From Caenorhabditis elegans (lineage: Eukaryota > Nematoda > Chromadorea > Rhabditida > Rhabditidae): a stretch of DNA of 64,000 bases. Location of the stretch: positions 7,064,501-7,128,500 of the forward strand of contig NC_003280.10 in the NCBI RefSeq assembly GCF_000002985.6. The letters run 5' to 3'. Below, in pieces: positions 40,502 through 52,136 of the stretch; the stretch's first letter is position 1; every line of letters begins with the position of its first letter. Below the pieces are notes generated by a model. It saw only the letters and a program-made list of their open reading frames with translations, did no database searches and was not told the origin of the DNA. A program made the position numbers and the translations under genes.

Positions 40502-41068
40502 TACATTCGGCTTTCTCGTTCAGTAGAACTAAAAATGAGTATTTTATTCAATTGTCAAGCGCAAGCAAATTCCGTAAGAAACTATTATATAAAAAAACAG
40601 GAAAGCAAAAACAAAACAATATTTTTTGCAATTTGCTAAACAACACGCACTACGACACTCCGCTTTAACGTTTAGATGTGCAGGCATTTCTACCGTAGTT
40701 ATTTTGCGCCTCGACTCGTTTTACGGAATTTTTTCTTTTCTTTTACCAATTTTCATGCTGGCCTACGAATTTTTTGAGCAGAAAATGGATATTTTTGTAA
40801 TAAAATCAATATTATCATGTTTATCTTATTCCCCGCTGTTCTCTTACTTGGATCATTTACGAAAAACCACTTTTTGATTTTAGGACTTCGTTAAATCTCG
40901 ATTTTTTGTAAAAAGTTTCAACTTACTTATTCTTCGCAATTATTCTCCAGTCTCATAAAAATTGTTAAAACAGTTATCTGAAAAATGTTCATTTGTTATT
41001 TCGTCGCTATTTCGTTTCTCCGTCCACTTTAAACTTCTTCACTAAATTAATTTTCGTTTCAGGTAAAA
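40502..41068. other. Divergent promoter region between farl-11 and rpl-33
   Basis: About 570 bp. Pyrimidine-rich tracts around 40985-41055 (CGTCGCTATTTCGTTTCTCC; TTTTCGTTTCAG) precede rpl-33, as is common before trans-spliced ribosomal-protein genes. The TTTCAG at about 41057-41062 is the likely trans-splice acceptor. Confidence 0.5.
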
Positions 41069-41757
41069 ATGGCTGACACCGCTGTTGCTAGAAGACCATC
41101 GGCCCCAACTACTGGACGGTATGTTTTTGCTTTTTTTTTTTAATCAGTGACCGCTGGATATTTTTGAGCTCTGCTGAAAAATATTCAGACTGCAAATTCT
41201 TCATATAGTCTTTAAAAAATGTATAGTAGCATTATCCTAACTATTTCTAGTCTTATCTAATCCGCGGCATTTTTTTCCATTTTCTCGGATCAGCAATTCA
41301 CAAATCAGGACATCAACAAAATAATAATAAATTAATTTTCAGTCTTTACGTCAAAGCCATCTTCACCGGATTCAAGAGAGGACTTCGCACCCAATCCGAG
41401 CACACCTCGCTTTTGAAGCTTGAGGGAGTCTTCAACAAGGAAGATGCTGGTTTCTACGCCGGAAAGCGCGTCGTCTACTTGTACAAGGCCCACAACAAGA
41501 CTTTGGTATCGCACATATATTTTTCAGTTTAATTTTTTTTTCATTTTAGAAAACCGGACACACCGTCGCCACCCGTACCCGTGCTATCTGGGGAAAGATC
41601 ACTCGCCCACACGGAAACGCCGGAGCCGTTAGAGCCAAGTTCCATCACAACATCCCACCAAGTGCCCTCGGAAAGAGAATCCGCGTGGTAAGATAATTCT
41701 AGTTTTATTCAATTGCACATTGATTTCTTTCAGCTTCTCTACCCATCCAACATCTAA
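41069..41757 (+). CDS. rpl-33: rpl-33, large-subunit ribosomal protein eL33 (L35A)
   Basis: Four exons: about 41069-41119, 41342-41503, 41551-41686 and 41734-41757. The 124-residue basic protein runs [20 protein letters not shown] ... RIRVLLYPSNI. Family-defining stretches are [33 protein letters not shown], and [20 protein letters not shown] then [16 protein letters not shown]. It is a structural component of the 60S subunit near the exit side. Coding GC content is higher than neighbouring genes, with codon choice typical of highly expressed worm genes (CGT, CGC, AAG, ATC, GTC). A short 3' UTR follows. Confidence 0.97.
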
Positions 41758-41990
41758 GTGGTGATCTTCTGTTATTGTTATTGTTCGCAGTTGTAATAAA
41801 CAGTTGTGACTTTGAATGTACGTTTTAAATTGTGCAAAATCACATTCTATTGAAAACATTAATTCATATAATTGTAAGTTTATTGTGAAACTTTCTCTTC
41901 TGGAAACGTATATTTTCTAAAGTTTTTATTAACAAAATTGGAGCGATTTAAGGTTTTAAGGATGAATTATAGTTTCTATTGTTAATAAGA

Positions 41991-44900
41991 TTAATCTAAT
42001 TGATGAGAAACATTCTCCGAGTGATGATATTGTCGTCTGTCTTGATAATCTGGATTGGCCTCGTTTTGTTGGGAACTCGATACGCCGCTCGTAAATGTTG
42101 TCTGAAAAAAAGAAACTAATCCTGGTTCAAAAATTCGTTCTCACCTCTGGCAAAATTGTTGTGGCACCTGATCGCAAAGAATCTAATGAAGAAAACACTG
42201 TTTTGAACATGTGACATAACGAGAAAGTTGAAATTCCCGGACCACAAGTTGGGCAGACTCTTCCAATGTACCAATACAACGCGATGAGAGCGACAAAATG
42301 AGCTACAGCAAACCAGAAATGAATTAAGAGAAGGATTGCCAAGTTCACCAGAAACTGAAAAAAATACTTGAAAAACTTTAAGATATGTACCACTCACTCC
42401 CAGAAAAGACACGTATCTGTTGCTGAACATGGAATACCATGTTGCTTCTTGGGAAATTATTCCAGTTTCAGTTTCCTCAGTGCTTGTAATATTGACATCT
42501 CGTCGCTCGGGAAACAGCTCATTCAGATCGTTCATCTTATTCGTGGATCCGTAACCGACAGTTTCAACTTCATCTGCATGTTGTACAGTAGCCAGGTCAT
42601 AGCTCATTGCAAGTGATACGTATGAATAGTTGACATATGCATAAGTTATCAAAAAAGGCATTGTTGAAAGAATGGCAAGTTGATTGAGATCTCCTAGAAG
42701 TACGAATAAAGATGCTACACCCATTAAAAGATATCCAGCTAAAACAGGATTATCATTGGGTCCAACCTGAAATTATAAAAAAATAATTTTTGCGCAGGTC
42801 CTTATGAACTATACCCCTCTCGCAAGAACATTCAAACATGGTATAATTCCTTCTTCAGCTATGCCTTGTAAAACTCTAGGTGTTCCCAGTAGTGATCCAA
42901 CAGTTGACGAAAGTGAGCAAACATATAATCCAACAAGGAAAACGATTCCAGTCAATGCAACTTTTTCAGAAATCATGACATCACAAAGTAGGAACATTCT
43001 ATCTCCAACTCCACCAAGAATCATAATAAAAATAAAACAGATTGTAGAACTGACACCAACAGCAGATAATTCTCCAAGTGGAATGCTTTTATGAGGATCT
43101 TTTAAGTCACCACTCATGTTTACACCCGCCAGGACTCCTAGGAAATTGGCAAAGAATACTCCGAAAACTGTGAAGAATGATTGCTCAGGAATTTGACGTG
43201 GAATACCAATAATTGAGCAATTAACAGCTTCATAATGAGAATCTGCATTCACTCGAATTCTTTCAGATGAGAAACGGAATACACCAGATTCCGGCTCACT
43301 ACTGAAAAGAGCTCCAAAAATGAAATCAGTTACTGCAAGAGCAATCGTCAAGAGAAGAACAATTTGAAGACGGACAACCCAAGTGACACCTGCTGTGTTG
43401 ACTGCTGAAAATTTAATTAAAATTAATAAAATGCAGGATAAATATAATTATTCGGACGCAGAAAATGGGCCTTGTGAAATCGAAATGTAAACTCTCCGCC
43501 CCTAAACATTGGGTCTCATTAGTTATTGACTGCAAAATAAGGAACTCCAACGTTTTCAATTAGTTTCGCCAATTCGCAAGCATTCAAACTAATTGAAAAT
43601 GTTGGAGTTTACAGGTTCGCCGCCAATACCTAAGGAATTTTTCTACAGGTCTATAATAAAGTAAATAAAGAATAATTTATTACCTGTAAGAACCATCAAA
43701 GTCAAAATAGCAATTCCTTTTATCATAATCTTGCTCTCTGACTCAAACAAATGAGCAACAGATTCTCCAAATCCAACAGCCACAAGTCCAGTGGCTACAG
43801 CTTGTCCAAATGCATAAATTATCCCAATTGCTCCACCAATTTGATGACCAAGAACATGAGATACCAGGAAATAAATACCTCCAGACTGCAAAACTTTTAG
43901 TTTTTTTGTTGATAAAATAAACTTTGAATATACTTTAATCTGGCATCTTTCAACGATTCCTATGGCAGAGAATACGGTAATAAGAGCAAGTGATGTACAT
44001 ATTCCGAGAAGAAGAATTGAATTAGCAACTCCTGCTGTTCCGACAATCCATCCTAAGCGAAGGAATACAATAATACCAAAGATATTAACCATAACAGTTG
44101 CAAAGACACCATCCCAAGTTCCGAATAAAACTTTATCCTTTGTTAGGATTGTTCTGAAATAGGTCAGTAATCAAAGAAAATAGTTTTTGGAATATTTCAA
44201 AATCTTGCTTTGAAAGTATCTACAGTAGTCATTGTATCCAACTTGCAGGATCTCAATGGATGAGTACCAAGCTATTTTTTCTAAGCGTATTGTATTTTAA
44301 TTGTGTTTAAATTGCTCGTAAAGTCCACATTTTGAAACTTTGGCAATTTGGAAAAAATTTCAAAAATCAACAAAATTTTAAATCGTTTTTTACAATTTTC
44401 TGTCTTTTTGGATAAGTATATTAAGACACAATCGTAACTGGCCATACTCCAACTTTAATTTTATTTAACATTTTTAACCCCATTTTTAGGTTTCTGTTCA
44501 CTTTTTTGTCAGATAATATCTCGATTTTTGTTGAGTATATAAAACATTGTTCAACTATTAAAGAAAAAAATCTATAAATATCTTATCTAGATTTCAACCT
44601 AGTCGAAGAGTGATATTGCTCTAAATTTCTTACAGACAGAACTTTTCAAGGAATTGGTAATTTGCCAGAATTTTCACAGAAAATTTTCCAAGAAAAAACT
44701 AGATGGGAATACGGTATTTAAAATAATCAAGTTCTCCTCCGGGAAATCAAAAACCTACGATTTACTCAAATCTGCTGGAAGTCTCTGCATTATTTCCTGT
44801 TTTCAGTCAGAAATAAATTCAGTTATAATAAAAATGCATAGTAGCTCTCTGGAGACAGAAGGGTTCCGAATGGGGGAAAACAAAAACTGAGAATGGAATT

Positions 44901-45510
44901 GAGAGAAAAAAAAAGAAAAAAGAGATTTCATTACTTCATTCCATCCAGTGGATAATGAATGTGTTAAGTCCAGAGAGAAGGAGCAGTAATAGAAAGTGTC
45001 TTTCGGTTGGGCGTTCAATTTTCAAGAGCTACTCTTTTTTAAAGGGAAACAGAAAAATATGATGAATGAGACTATATAGTCAGTTTGAAGAAATGTAAAT
45101 TGCGGTTTTTTCTGTGCACGTAACAATTCGAAATTTCATTAACTTTATTTTCTACATCAAGTTAAGAAATCTGTGAAATTTGGGAGCTATAGCGATCACG
45201 GTAACTGAGCTCGTGCCGATATTTTGAAACTTTGCGAATCTACTATATCTGTGTTGTCTTTACTACGACACCCCGCCTATTTTTTGAAGGTTTTGAATTA
45301 CAAAGAAATAATTTAGATGTTACATTTTATTTAAACTCGGTTCCCACTTTTTCAAAAGACCAACCAAGGTGTTACAATCTAAATTCTCATGATCTTGTAC
45401 CTTTGCCACCATGGTAATTGCGACGAATCGGCAGTTTCTCCTTGCGAAAAGATGGAATCAGGTGGTTCAACAACCACAGAATGTGATGACGACGGACCCG
45501 TCTCACTCAT
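41991..45510 (-). CDS. SLC12A8-like cation-chloride-cotransporter-family carrier
   Basis: Start is taken as ATG 45510-45508 (MSETGPSSSHSVVVEPPDSI), joined in phase over a 1.26-kb intron to TILTKDKVLFGTWDGVFATV. It ends QYHHSENVSHQLD at TAA 41993-41991. APC-fold membrane protein with about 12 helices. The SLC12 landmarks GVFATVMVNIFGIIVFLRLG, SFFTVFGVFFANFLGVLAGV (near 43160) and SGDLKDPHKSIPLGELSAVG match SLC12A8 in order. Human SLC12A8 has been proposed to carry polyamines, amino acids or nicotinamide mononucleotide; the substrate is disputed. The C-terminal half has the extended loop VETVGYGSTNKMNDLNELFP. An upstream alternative start is possible because the first exon is open 5' of the chosen ATG. 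Confidence 0.85.
43543..43609. ncRNA. miRNA-like hairpin in an intron of the SLC12A8-like gene
   Basis: AACTCCAACGTTTTCAATTAGTTT at 43543-43566 pairs with AAACTAATTGAAAATGTTGGAGTT at 43586-43609: 24 continuous pairs with one G:U wobble and a 19-nt loop. This is compact for a miRNA precursor, but arm length and loop are within range. The intron also has a looser surrounding repeat. It could equally be a small MITE. No mature product can be inferred from sequence alone. Confidence 0.35.
44161..45417 (-). other. Large first intron of the SLC12A8-like gene
   Basis: About 1.26 kb between the N-terminal exon and the first transmembrane exon. AT-rich with long T runs. No conserved coding segment or recognisable repeat was found. 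It may carry regulatory elements, but none can be named. Confidence 0.4.
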
Positions 45511-47491
45511 TCTGGAAGATGGATCTGAACCCAAATGAGACGGCGATGATGGTTGCCTGAAAATGTTTGGAAATTATGTTCTGAAGGATTTATCAGTAAA
45601 AGTCAATAAATAGAACCAAGTTAGACATTTTAGAATTTGATACGATTTTTCGTAAGACTATTTTGGTTGCATATGATCTATCTTTTTTGAGCCTGAACTA
45701 TGAAAATACATTATTATTATTATTATTATTGAGAATTGAATTTCAAGAAATTTTACAGAATCATTTTCAATTTAACATATAACGCTCACCGTTGATGAAC
45801 ATCCATTAAACCACTATACATATTTAAATTACTAAATACTGTGTTCTTTTTCTAAACGGAATAGTTTTGTGGTTTTCGTTTATATCTTTCAAATCAATCT
45901 TGTGTAGAATCCTACTAGGAACTGGTCATTCATTGATTTTCTAAAAACCTAATTACTTGTTTCCGGAAAACTTCAAGTTTTCATGGTTTCGGGTCCTGGC
46001 ACGAGTGCAACTTTTTAGCTACCGTACCCGCAAGTAGGATAGTCCTTCAATCTTTCACATTGCATTATCCTTTTTCATATTTGAATTAGTTCCAATAGTG
46101 AATCTTTAACGATATTTGCAACAAAAATATTTTAAAACTAGAGGTATCCGAGGTAGAACAGCGGAGTACGCGCGGGTACTGTAGCTGGAAAGTTCCACGT
46201 GCCAAGACACGAAACCGTAGTTTTGTTCAACTGCAACTATTTGCAAACAGCTCTGCTAAATAACGAAAATTTAGAATTCAAGATTTTGTTTCAAAAATTT
46301 CAAATATTCAATGAAGCGTGCTCCATCTTTTATTCGAGTCATGATGATTGAGATATGGAATTGGGAATTTCCGGAAACTGAAGAAACTGAATAAATTACA
46401 TTTTGAGATTTTATGTATTAAAGATGATACGCTTTAATTCAAATGGAGCACTATGTCTAGTCGAATTTATCTAACAATTGAGTTTTGGCAATCGAATGAA
46501 TTTATGGTAACCTGTTGTTTTTCATCGTTCAAACGCAAATTTAAGAGTCTGGAAAATAGAGAGAATGCATGGATGAACCAAAAAAAAAAAGAAAGAAAAA
46601 TGCAGTGCTCACAACAAAACGAGAAAATGACTCTGCGTCTCTACATCCTCCTCAATCTTTTATTCGACATTTCCTCTGAAATTCGGTTTCAATTTCGAAA
46701 TGAAAAAGAAGAGAAAAAAAGAGAAGTGGAATTTAAAAGCGACATGGAGAGGAGACGGCATTATTGATTTGGAGAGCTCATGGCTCTTGCTCGAAGAGCA
46801 TGTATGCGCGACGACGTGAATTGAGAGAAGTGAGGGAAACGAGAAAAGGAGATGAAGTAAGAGAAGAAGAAGCTTCTCATCTGACGATACTTGATTGGGC
46901 TAATTGGGATGCAGATGAATCTTATGGGAATATTCAGATATAGAAGGGACCTACCATCTTCCAATTTTTTTTCTGAAACTTGAAACTGATCTAGATTTTC
47001 AGTCTAAACTGTCTGAAACTTCAACGTGGATATTCCATCTCAAAGAACTGATACAGAAAGCATGTATTATTTCACATAGGGAACTCGGAAAGTTTTGTTT
47101 CGTGTTGTTTCGTGTTGGATCTATAATTCTACATATCCCCTTCTGATATTTTTTCGTTTGAAACCATAAAAAGATGAAACTTATTTTAAGGTTACCGCTA
47201 CTACATTCTCATTAAACCTATTTTAAAGAAATCATAGCATCTGACAATGTCAACCAATTTTTGTATCTTCTCCGCTATTGAGACTTCTTTAAATGAACTT
47301 GAATATTAGTTTTGGTTACGGTGTGCAAAGGTACGCAAACACCACTACGCGCAGTTGCACACAATCATTTTCTCTGTTTTTTTTTCTTGTTTCTTCATTT
47401 CTTCAACTTTTCCTATGTTGTTACTGCTACTTTTCAGCTTTTTATAGTTTAAATTGCAATTAAATTGTAATTTTCAGCAGTACTCTACACA
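45511..47491. other. Divergent intergenic region between the SLC12A8-like gene and the MRTO4 gene
   Basis: About 2 kb. It contains an (ATT)n microsatellite at about 45711-45731, purine-rich AAAGAAGAGAAAAAAAGAGA runs near 46590-46860, and TACCGTACCCGCAAGTAGG- and CGCGGGTACTGTAG-type motifs near 46020 and 46170 that recur in worm repeats. No convincing exon was found. It should hold both promoters; the region just before 47492 ends TTTTCAG then AGTACTCTACACA. Confidence 0.4.
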
Positions 47492-48345
47492 ATGGCTCGT
47501 TCCCGCAGAGATAAAAATGGTAATTTTGTTGTAAAATTAAATTATAGGCAAACTTTTTATATTTCAGTGTCACTCACAAAAGTCAAGAAGAAGACTAAGG
47601 ACACAAAGAACAATTTGGTTAATGAGGTAAAATTTAAGAGTGAAGTGCTGACTAAATAATTATTTTTTTCCAGGTCCGTGCAAGTGTCGATCAGTACAAA
47701 AACCTTTTCATTTTCACGATTGCTAACATGAGAAGCACACGATTCATTGCCGTTAGTTAAAATCAGATTGAATTAAAATTTGATTACTTTTGAATTACAG
47801 ATCAGACAAAAGTACAAGGAGAATTCAAGATTTTTCTTCGGAAAGAACAATGTCATTTCTATCGCTCTTGGAAAACAGAAGTCTGATGAGTACGCAAATC
47901 AGCTTCACAAAGCCAGTGCAATTCTGAAGGGTCAATGCGGTCTCATGTTCACCAACATGTCCAAAAAGGAAGTTGAGGCGTAAGTTTTGAGTAACCATTG
48001 CTTCTCTAATAGCATTTTATCTTCAGTGAATTCTCCGAAGCTTCAGAAGAAGATTACGCTCGTGTAGGAGATGTTGCCACAGAGACAGTTGTTCTACCAG
48101 AAGGACCAATTTCACAATTTGCCTTCTCTATGGAGCCACAACTGCGAAAACTTGGTCTCCCAACGAAACTTGACAAAGGAGTTATCACCCTCTACCAACA
48201 GTTTGAGGTGTGCAAAGAAGGCGAACCGCTGACTGTGGAGCAGGCTAAAATCTTGAAGCACTTCGAAGTGAAGATGTCTCAATTCCGTCTTATCTTCAAA
48301 GCTCACTGGAACAAGAAAGACGGCTTCAAAGAGCTTGATGCTTAA
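47492..48345 (+). CDS. MRTO4 / Mrt4 homologue, ribosome assembly factor
   Basis: Five exons from ATG 47492 (MARSRRDKN|VSLTKVKKKTKDTKNNLVNE) to TAA 48343-48345. Mrt4 is a nuclear paralogue of ribosomal protein uL10 (P0) that holds the P-stalk site on pre-60S particles until exchanged for P0. Family landmarks are IFTIANMRSTRFIAIRQKYK, SRFFFGKNNVISIALG, GLMFTNMSKKEVE and the C-terminal EPQLRKLGLPTKLDKGVITL then LTVEQAKILKHFEVKMSQFR. The C-terminus lacks the acidic P-protein tail, as expected for Mrt4. A second gene starts 238 bp downstream in the same direction, probably an operon. Confidence 0.92.
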
Positions 48346-48583
48346 CTTCTGCTAATCATCCTTTTATTGTTAATTTGTTGATTTGATTCTGATTCTCCTT
48401 GATTTGAAAACACCCACTCCATCCGAAAATTGTCGTTTATCATCTTGTTTTTTTGTTTATCCAATAAATTGTTACTTGTTTCAGAGTATTAATATTGATA
48501 AATATAGAAGGAGGTTAAATCCCAAACTTATTAAATATCCAATGATGATTATAAACCAACGAGAAAGCTGATTGTTCAGGAAC

Positions 48584-49092
48584 ATGTGGAGGGTTTTGTT
48601 ATCTCGTTCCTCAATATTAGCTCAAGCCAGAGGATTGGCAACCAAGAGAAACGCACCTGAACCGAAGTTTACACAAAGTGCCGCATTTCAAGTAATTACC
48701 TCGAAGCATAAATAATTATTTTAGTAGATGTCTTTCAGGGTCGTGGATCTCGAGGAATGCCACAATTCAAGCCAGATTACTACTCATCAGACGCGTATGC
48801 CAACAAAAAAGTGCTATCAGCTATCGGAAGTCTTATAGCAATTGTAATCTATTTCGGTTGGCTCAGAGAACCATCAGATTTGGACGAAATATGGAGCGCT
48901 CCACCACACATTTTGACCTCCAATTTGGAGAGAAAAATGCTTCGAGAACAAATTAAGCAAGCTCAAGAGAAGGGAATGGATACAGCGCTTCTACGAGCAC
49001 AATTGGAGTATGTGGATGTTAAGGAAGAAGCCTTGCGAATTCAATTCGAGCAGAAGACAAATCAACTGGCTAGAAGAAATCAACAATCATAA
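48584..49092 (+). CDS. Small single-pass membrane protein, probably mitochondrial
   Basis: Starts at ATG 48584, four bases after a TTGTTCAG acceptor, 238 bp past the MRTO4 stop, which suggests SL2 trans-splicing in an operon. Exon 1 (MWRVLLSRSSILAQARGLAT) is an Arg/Ser/Leu-rich leader with no acidic residue, typical of mitochondrial import. Exon 2 has one hydrophobic helix (VLSAIGSLIAIVIYFGWL) followed by a soluble helical segment (LERKMLREQIKQAQEKGMDT) and ends LARRNQQS at TAA 49090-49092. About 155 residues. The family was not recognised; the layout would suit a respiratory-chain or assembly accessory protein, which is inference. Confidence 0.8.
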
Positions 49093-49285
49093 GTTAATTT
49101 CCTCTGTTCGACTAGGTCCATTTTAGCTTCTAGTTTTTAATATTTTATTTGAGGAAACGGGTCTGGTCAATGGCCTTGTTGTATCAAATTCGTGTTTATT
49201 TGAAAATTTTGAACTGAATAAATTTTATACCGAATGCAATAAATATAAAAAGACAACACGACTAGGTCGGATCTCAGTGTATGAG

Positions 49286-49483
49286 ATGGAGAATCATTGT
49301 GCGAAATGCATTGAATTGTTTTTGCCGGAACGAATTCGAGAGGAAACTAGCAAGAAAAGCGAGATGAGCAGGATCGAGAGTACAACGAGAGCAGTAACAA
49401 GAAGACAGAAGAACAATGTAGAAGATTGTGATTCGCAGACAGACGATGTAGCTGAAGCGGAGGATCGTTGGGATTCTGAATAA
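49286..49483 (+). CDS. Possible small acidic protein, third member of the cluster
   Basis: Open frame from ATG 49286 (MENHCAKCIELFLPERIREE) to TAA 49481-49483, 65 codons, with a Cys-x-x-Cys pair near the start and an acidic C-terminus (VEDCDSQTDDVAEAEDRWDS). ATCTCAG 9 bp upstream could be a trans-splice acceptor, and the spacing of about 190 bp from the previous stop is typical of operon genes. An out-of-frame ATG (49280) lies between. Small and unrecognised, so it may be chance. Confidence 0.35.
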   Translation: MENHCAKCIELFLPERIREETSKKSEMSRIESTTRAVTRRQKNNVEDCDSQTDDVAEAEDRWDSE

Positions 49484-49571
49484 AAAATTGAAGTACTTAG
49501 CATTTTTACGCATTTCTCAGGCGCGAAATTTGCGAATTTTGGGTCTATACTACAGTACCTGGTATCGACGC

Positions 49572-49748
49572 GACAAATGTTTTTTTAAAAGAAAACAGGC
49601 GTGCGTCTTTTGAAGAGTACTGTAATTTCACAATATGTTTTTATCGAAAAATGATTTAAAAAACCAATGAAAATTCCGCAACAGCAATGATAATTTGAAA
49701 TTACAGTACTCTTTGAAGGCGCACGCCCGTTTTATTAAAACCTTTGGC
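49572..49748. repeat. Inverted-repeat MITE overlapping the 3' end of the ZP-domain gene
   Basis: Left arm GGCGTGCGTCTTTTGAAGAG and TACTGTAATTTCA mirror right arm TGAAATTACAGTACTCTTTG and AAGGCGCACGCCCG. Arms of about 45 bp with a few mismatches, loop near 49640-49690. The outer right-arm sequence TTTTATTAAAACC contains, on the minus strand, the stop codon and an AATAAA. Confidence 0.75.
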
Positions 49749-51374
49749 TCAAAAATTCGCGTCTGAGTATTAATAGTTGTCGAATCTCACCGTAATACTC
49801 AACATCTTGTGGATTCTCGAAAACTCTTAATTCTCCGACCATTTCCATTTCTGGATATCCATTTTTCATTACAAATTGTTTTGGTGAACGTGGAGCAGTG
49901 TTGATCAGAATCTCACGTCGATGTCGTTTTGGATTATAACTATAACACTAATGATTTGAAAAAAAAATCAATTTCAGAAAAAGTTGTACCCAACGCCATA
50001 GTAAATGCTTCCCTTGGCTGGTGCTCTACGAACAAATTCAACTGAAGTATCTCCATTAGGGCCAGTCAAATCAGAAGGCATTGAAGCTGGAGGATGGATC
50101 TCATCTCTGAAATTTTTCAGATGTGTAATAAACCAGCAATTTGAATCAGTTTCTCACGCAAATACTTTTCCTTTGTCTGGATCTTCGTTGAATCGTTCTT
50201 CTAAAGACGGACATGCTTCAGGTGGCTAAAAGGAAATAAGCAGCAATGAGGTATAAAGGTTTAGTTTACTTACCGATAATCGTTTACAGTCATCCCCTTT
50301 CATACAAATCTTGATTTGACAGATAAAACGTGTTACTGTTCTTTGAGCAAATTTGAACACATGAGTTTCTTGAAATGCAATCGATTGTTCTCCATTATAT
50401 ATTGGAGTATCCATAACATAATGATCAATTCCACATCCATTTTGATCAATAATAAGAATCTTATTTCCCTGTCCATCTTCCACATGGCAATTCTGTACTA
50501 GAATCCCGTTATGATTTCCATCACAACTCCAAACATGGAATACACTGTCTCCAATTGAAGCATACTGTACTGGTGGACCATCTTTTCCTTGTTTTCTTAT
50601 CGAATAATTACACTTTGGCATTACAGGAGCATCGAATTGAGGTGAAAGTTGAAGAGGCGGAGCTTCACTTATATCCAGTGTTGATTCAATATCCTTCATT
50701 ACATGAGAATCAGCATATACACATTGAGCACAGTAACTACGATCAGATTCAGTGACGAAAAGTGGATGAAGTTGTACGAATATACATAGACGACGAATTG
50801 AACCATTTGGTTGTTCCTGGAAATTGGATTAAAATGTTGAAGAACGTATTGAAGTTGACATTTATTTTCAAACTATGTAAATACCCAACACCATGTAATT
50901 TTTCACAACTGAATCCTATGTTCTACTTGAATAGTCATACACACTTCGAAAGCTTAAAATATCTGCTGTCTTGCTTGACCCCTACGTATGCACTAACTTC
51001 AGCTCATAGTGTCAAATACCACAAGTAGGTATTTATATGCCTGTGCTAAAAGCTTGTTTTATAACTAAACATACCGTTTTCTCATTTACAACTCCACACT
51101 TATCATGTGCAACTTCAATTTTGTTCTGATTCCTTGACACACATTCCATATCATTTTCCCGTCCATCTACGTAGATATTTGATGGATTTGACATTGAAGT
51201 TTTTATCTAAATAAATGAGTCTACAGTAATACCTCCATACTTCTGTCTCACCTTGATTATAATTTTGTCTTCTTCGCAAATCACAATTGGTGTGTCAACG
51301 ATTTCATTTGGATACTTGAGCGAGGAGACAACTGTTATAAAGAAAAACGAATACCAGACGATAGATATTAGCAT
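49735..51374 (-). CDS. Cuticlin-like ZP-domain protein
   Basis: Start ATG 51374-51372 with a hydrophobic signal peptide (MLISIVWYSFFFITVVSSLK). Exons run through about 51065, 50820-50270, 50220-50160, 50105-49995 and 49940-49735, ending FLSQRF at TAA. The central part is a zona-pellucida domain: cysteines in CEEDKIIIK, DMECVSRNQNKIEVAHDKCG, CNYSIRKQ, VWSCDGNHNGILVQNCHVED, DQNGCGID and FICQIKICMKGDDC, with the nematode cuticlin spacing. Such secreted proteins polymerise in the cuticle or apical matrix. A dibasic RHRR in NPKRHRREIL just after the ZP domain is a likely furin-type cleavage site. No C-terminal membrane anchor is seen, and the last residues are supplied by sequence next to or inside a MITE. 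Confidence 0.85.
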
Positions 51375-52136
51375 TATGATTTGTCAAATGAAAGCCGTTT
51401 TTTTCAAAAGCCACCGTCACTTCCGAACATTTAAATAGGATATCAAGACAAGTGTCTGTTACGATATAAGATGGCTGCAAAAGTCTTCAAGTACCACCGA
51501 AAAATCCTTTTGTTTGCCCGCCCCAACCGCTTCATTGTCGACACATCAAACCACGATCACACTTTCGGATTTCAATGATCAAGTGAAATTTTTTTGTAAT
51601 AAAGTCATAACTTGCAGTGAAAGTATAATGGGGATTTAAATTCAAAAGCATAGATTTTTGTTGCCACGGGACATGCTAATTTTTTTTGTGATTCAAATCA
51701 ATGATAGCCAAACTTCACTATTTTTATAATGTAGCCTACGATATCTAGACATTCATGGAGTATTATATTCAAAGATGGAATGTCACAAATAGGAATATTA
51801 CTATGGAACGTCGCTCAAAACTATCTTCATATACAAAGTTGGATACAGAATGTCGAAAAACCCGGTTGTTCGATACTTCACATGAATTTTACTCGAATTA
51901 ATTAAAATTCTTCTAACTAGGGTTATAAAATTCCAATTTGCTTTTTTCATTTGTTAACTCATTTGTTAAGCACGCACTGATCCCTCGTATATACATCTCT
52001 AGAAGTTTATCGAAAGGTCAGTGCCGTCTCGATGAGCCATAAATAATGTGGCAGGTGTCACTTGGACCTTGTGAGATTTGATTCTCGTGCTCACAGCCTC
52101 TCTCGTTTTATTACCTGCATTCGGTACCCTCCAACA
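51375..52136. other. Divergent intergenic region between the ZP gene and spon-1
   Basis: About 760 bp. AT-rich with GCCCGCCCCAACCGC near 51520. A coding-like plus-strand segment was not found. It should contain both promoters. GTGTCACTTGGACCTTGTGA near 52050 precedes the spon-1 start. Confidence 0.35.

Noticed and set aside
46453-46767. 104-residue open frame rich in Lys, Glu and Arg
   Set aside because: Lies in a purine-rich simple-sequence region, with no conserved motif or splice context.
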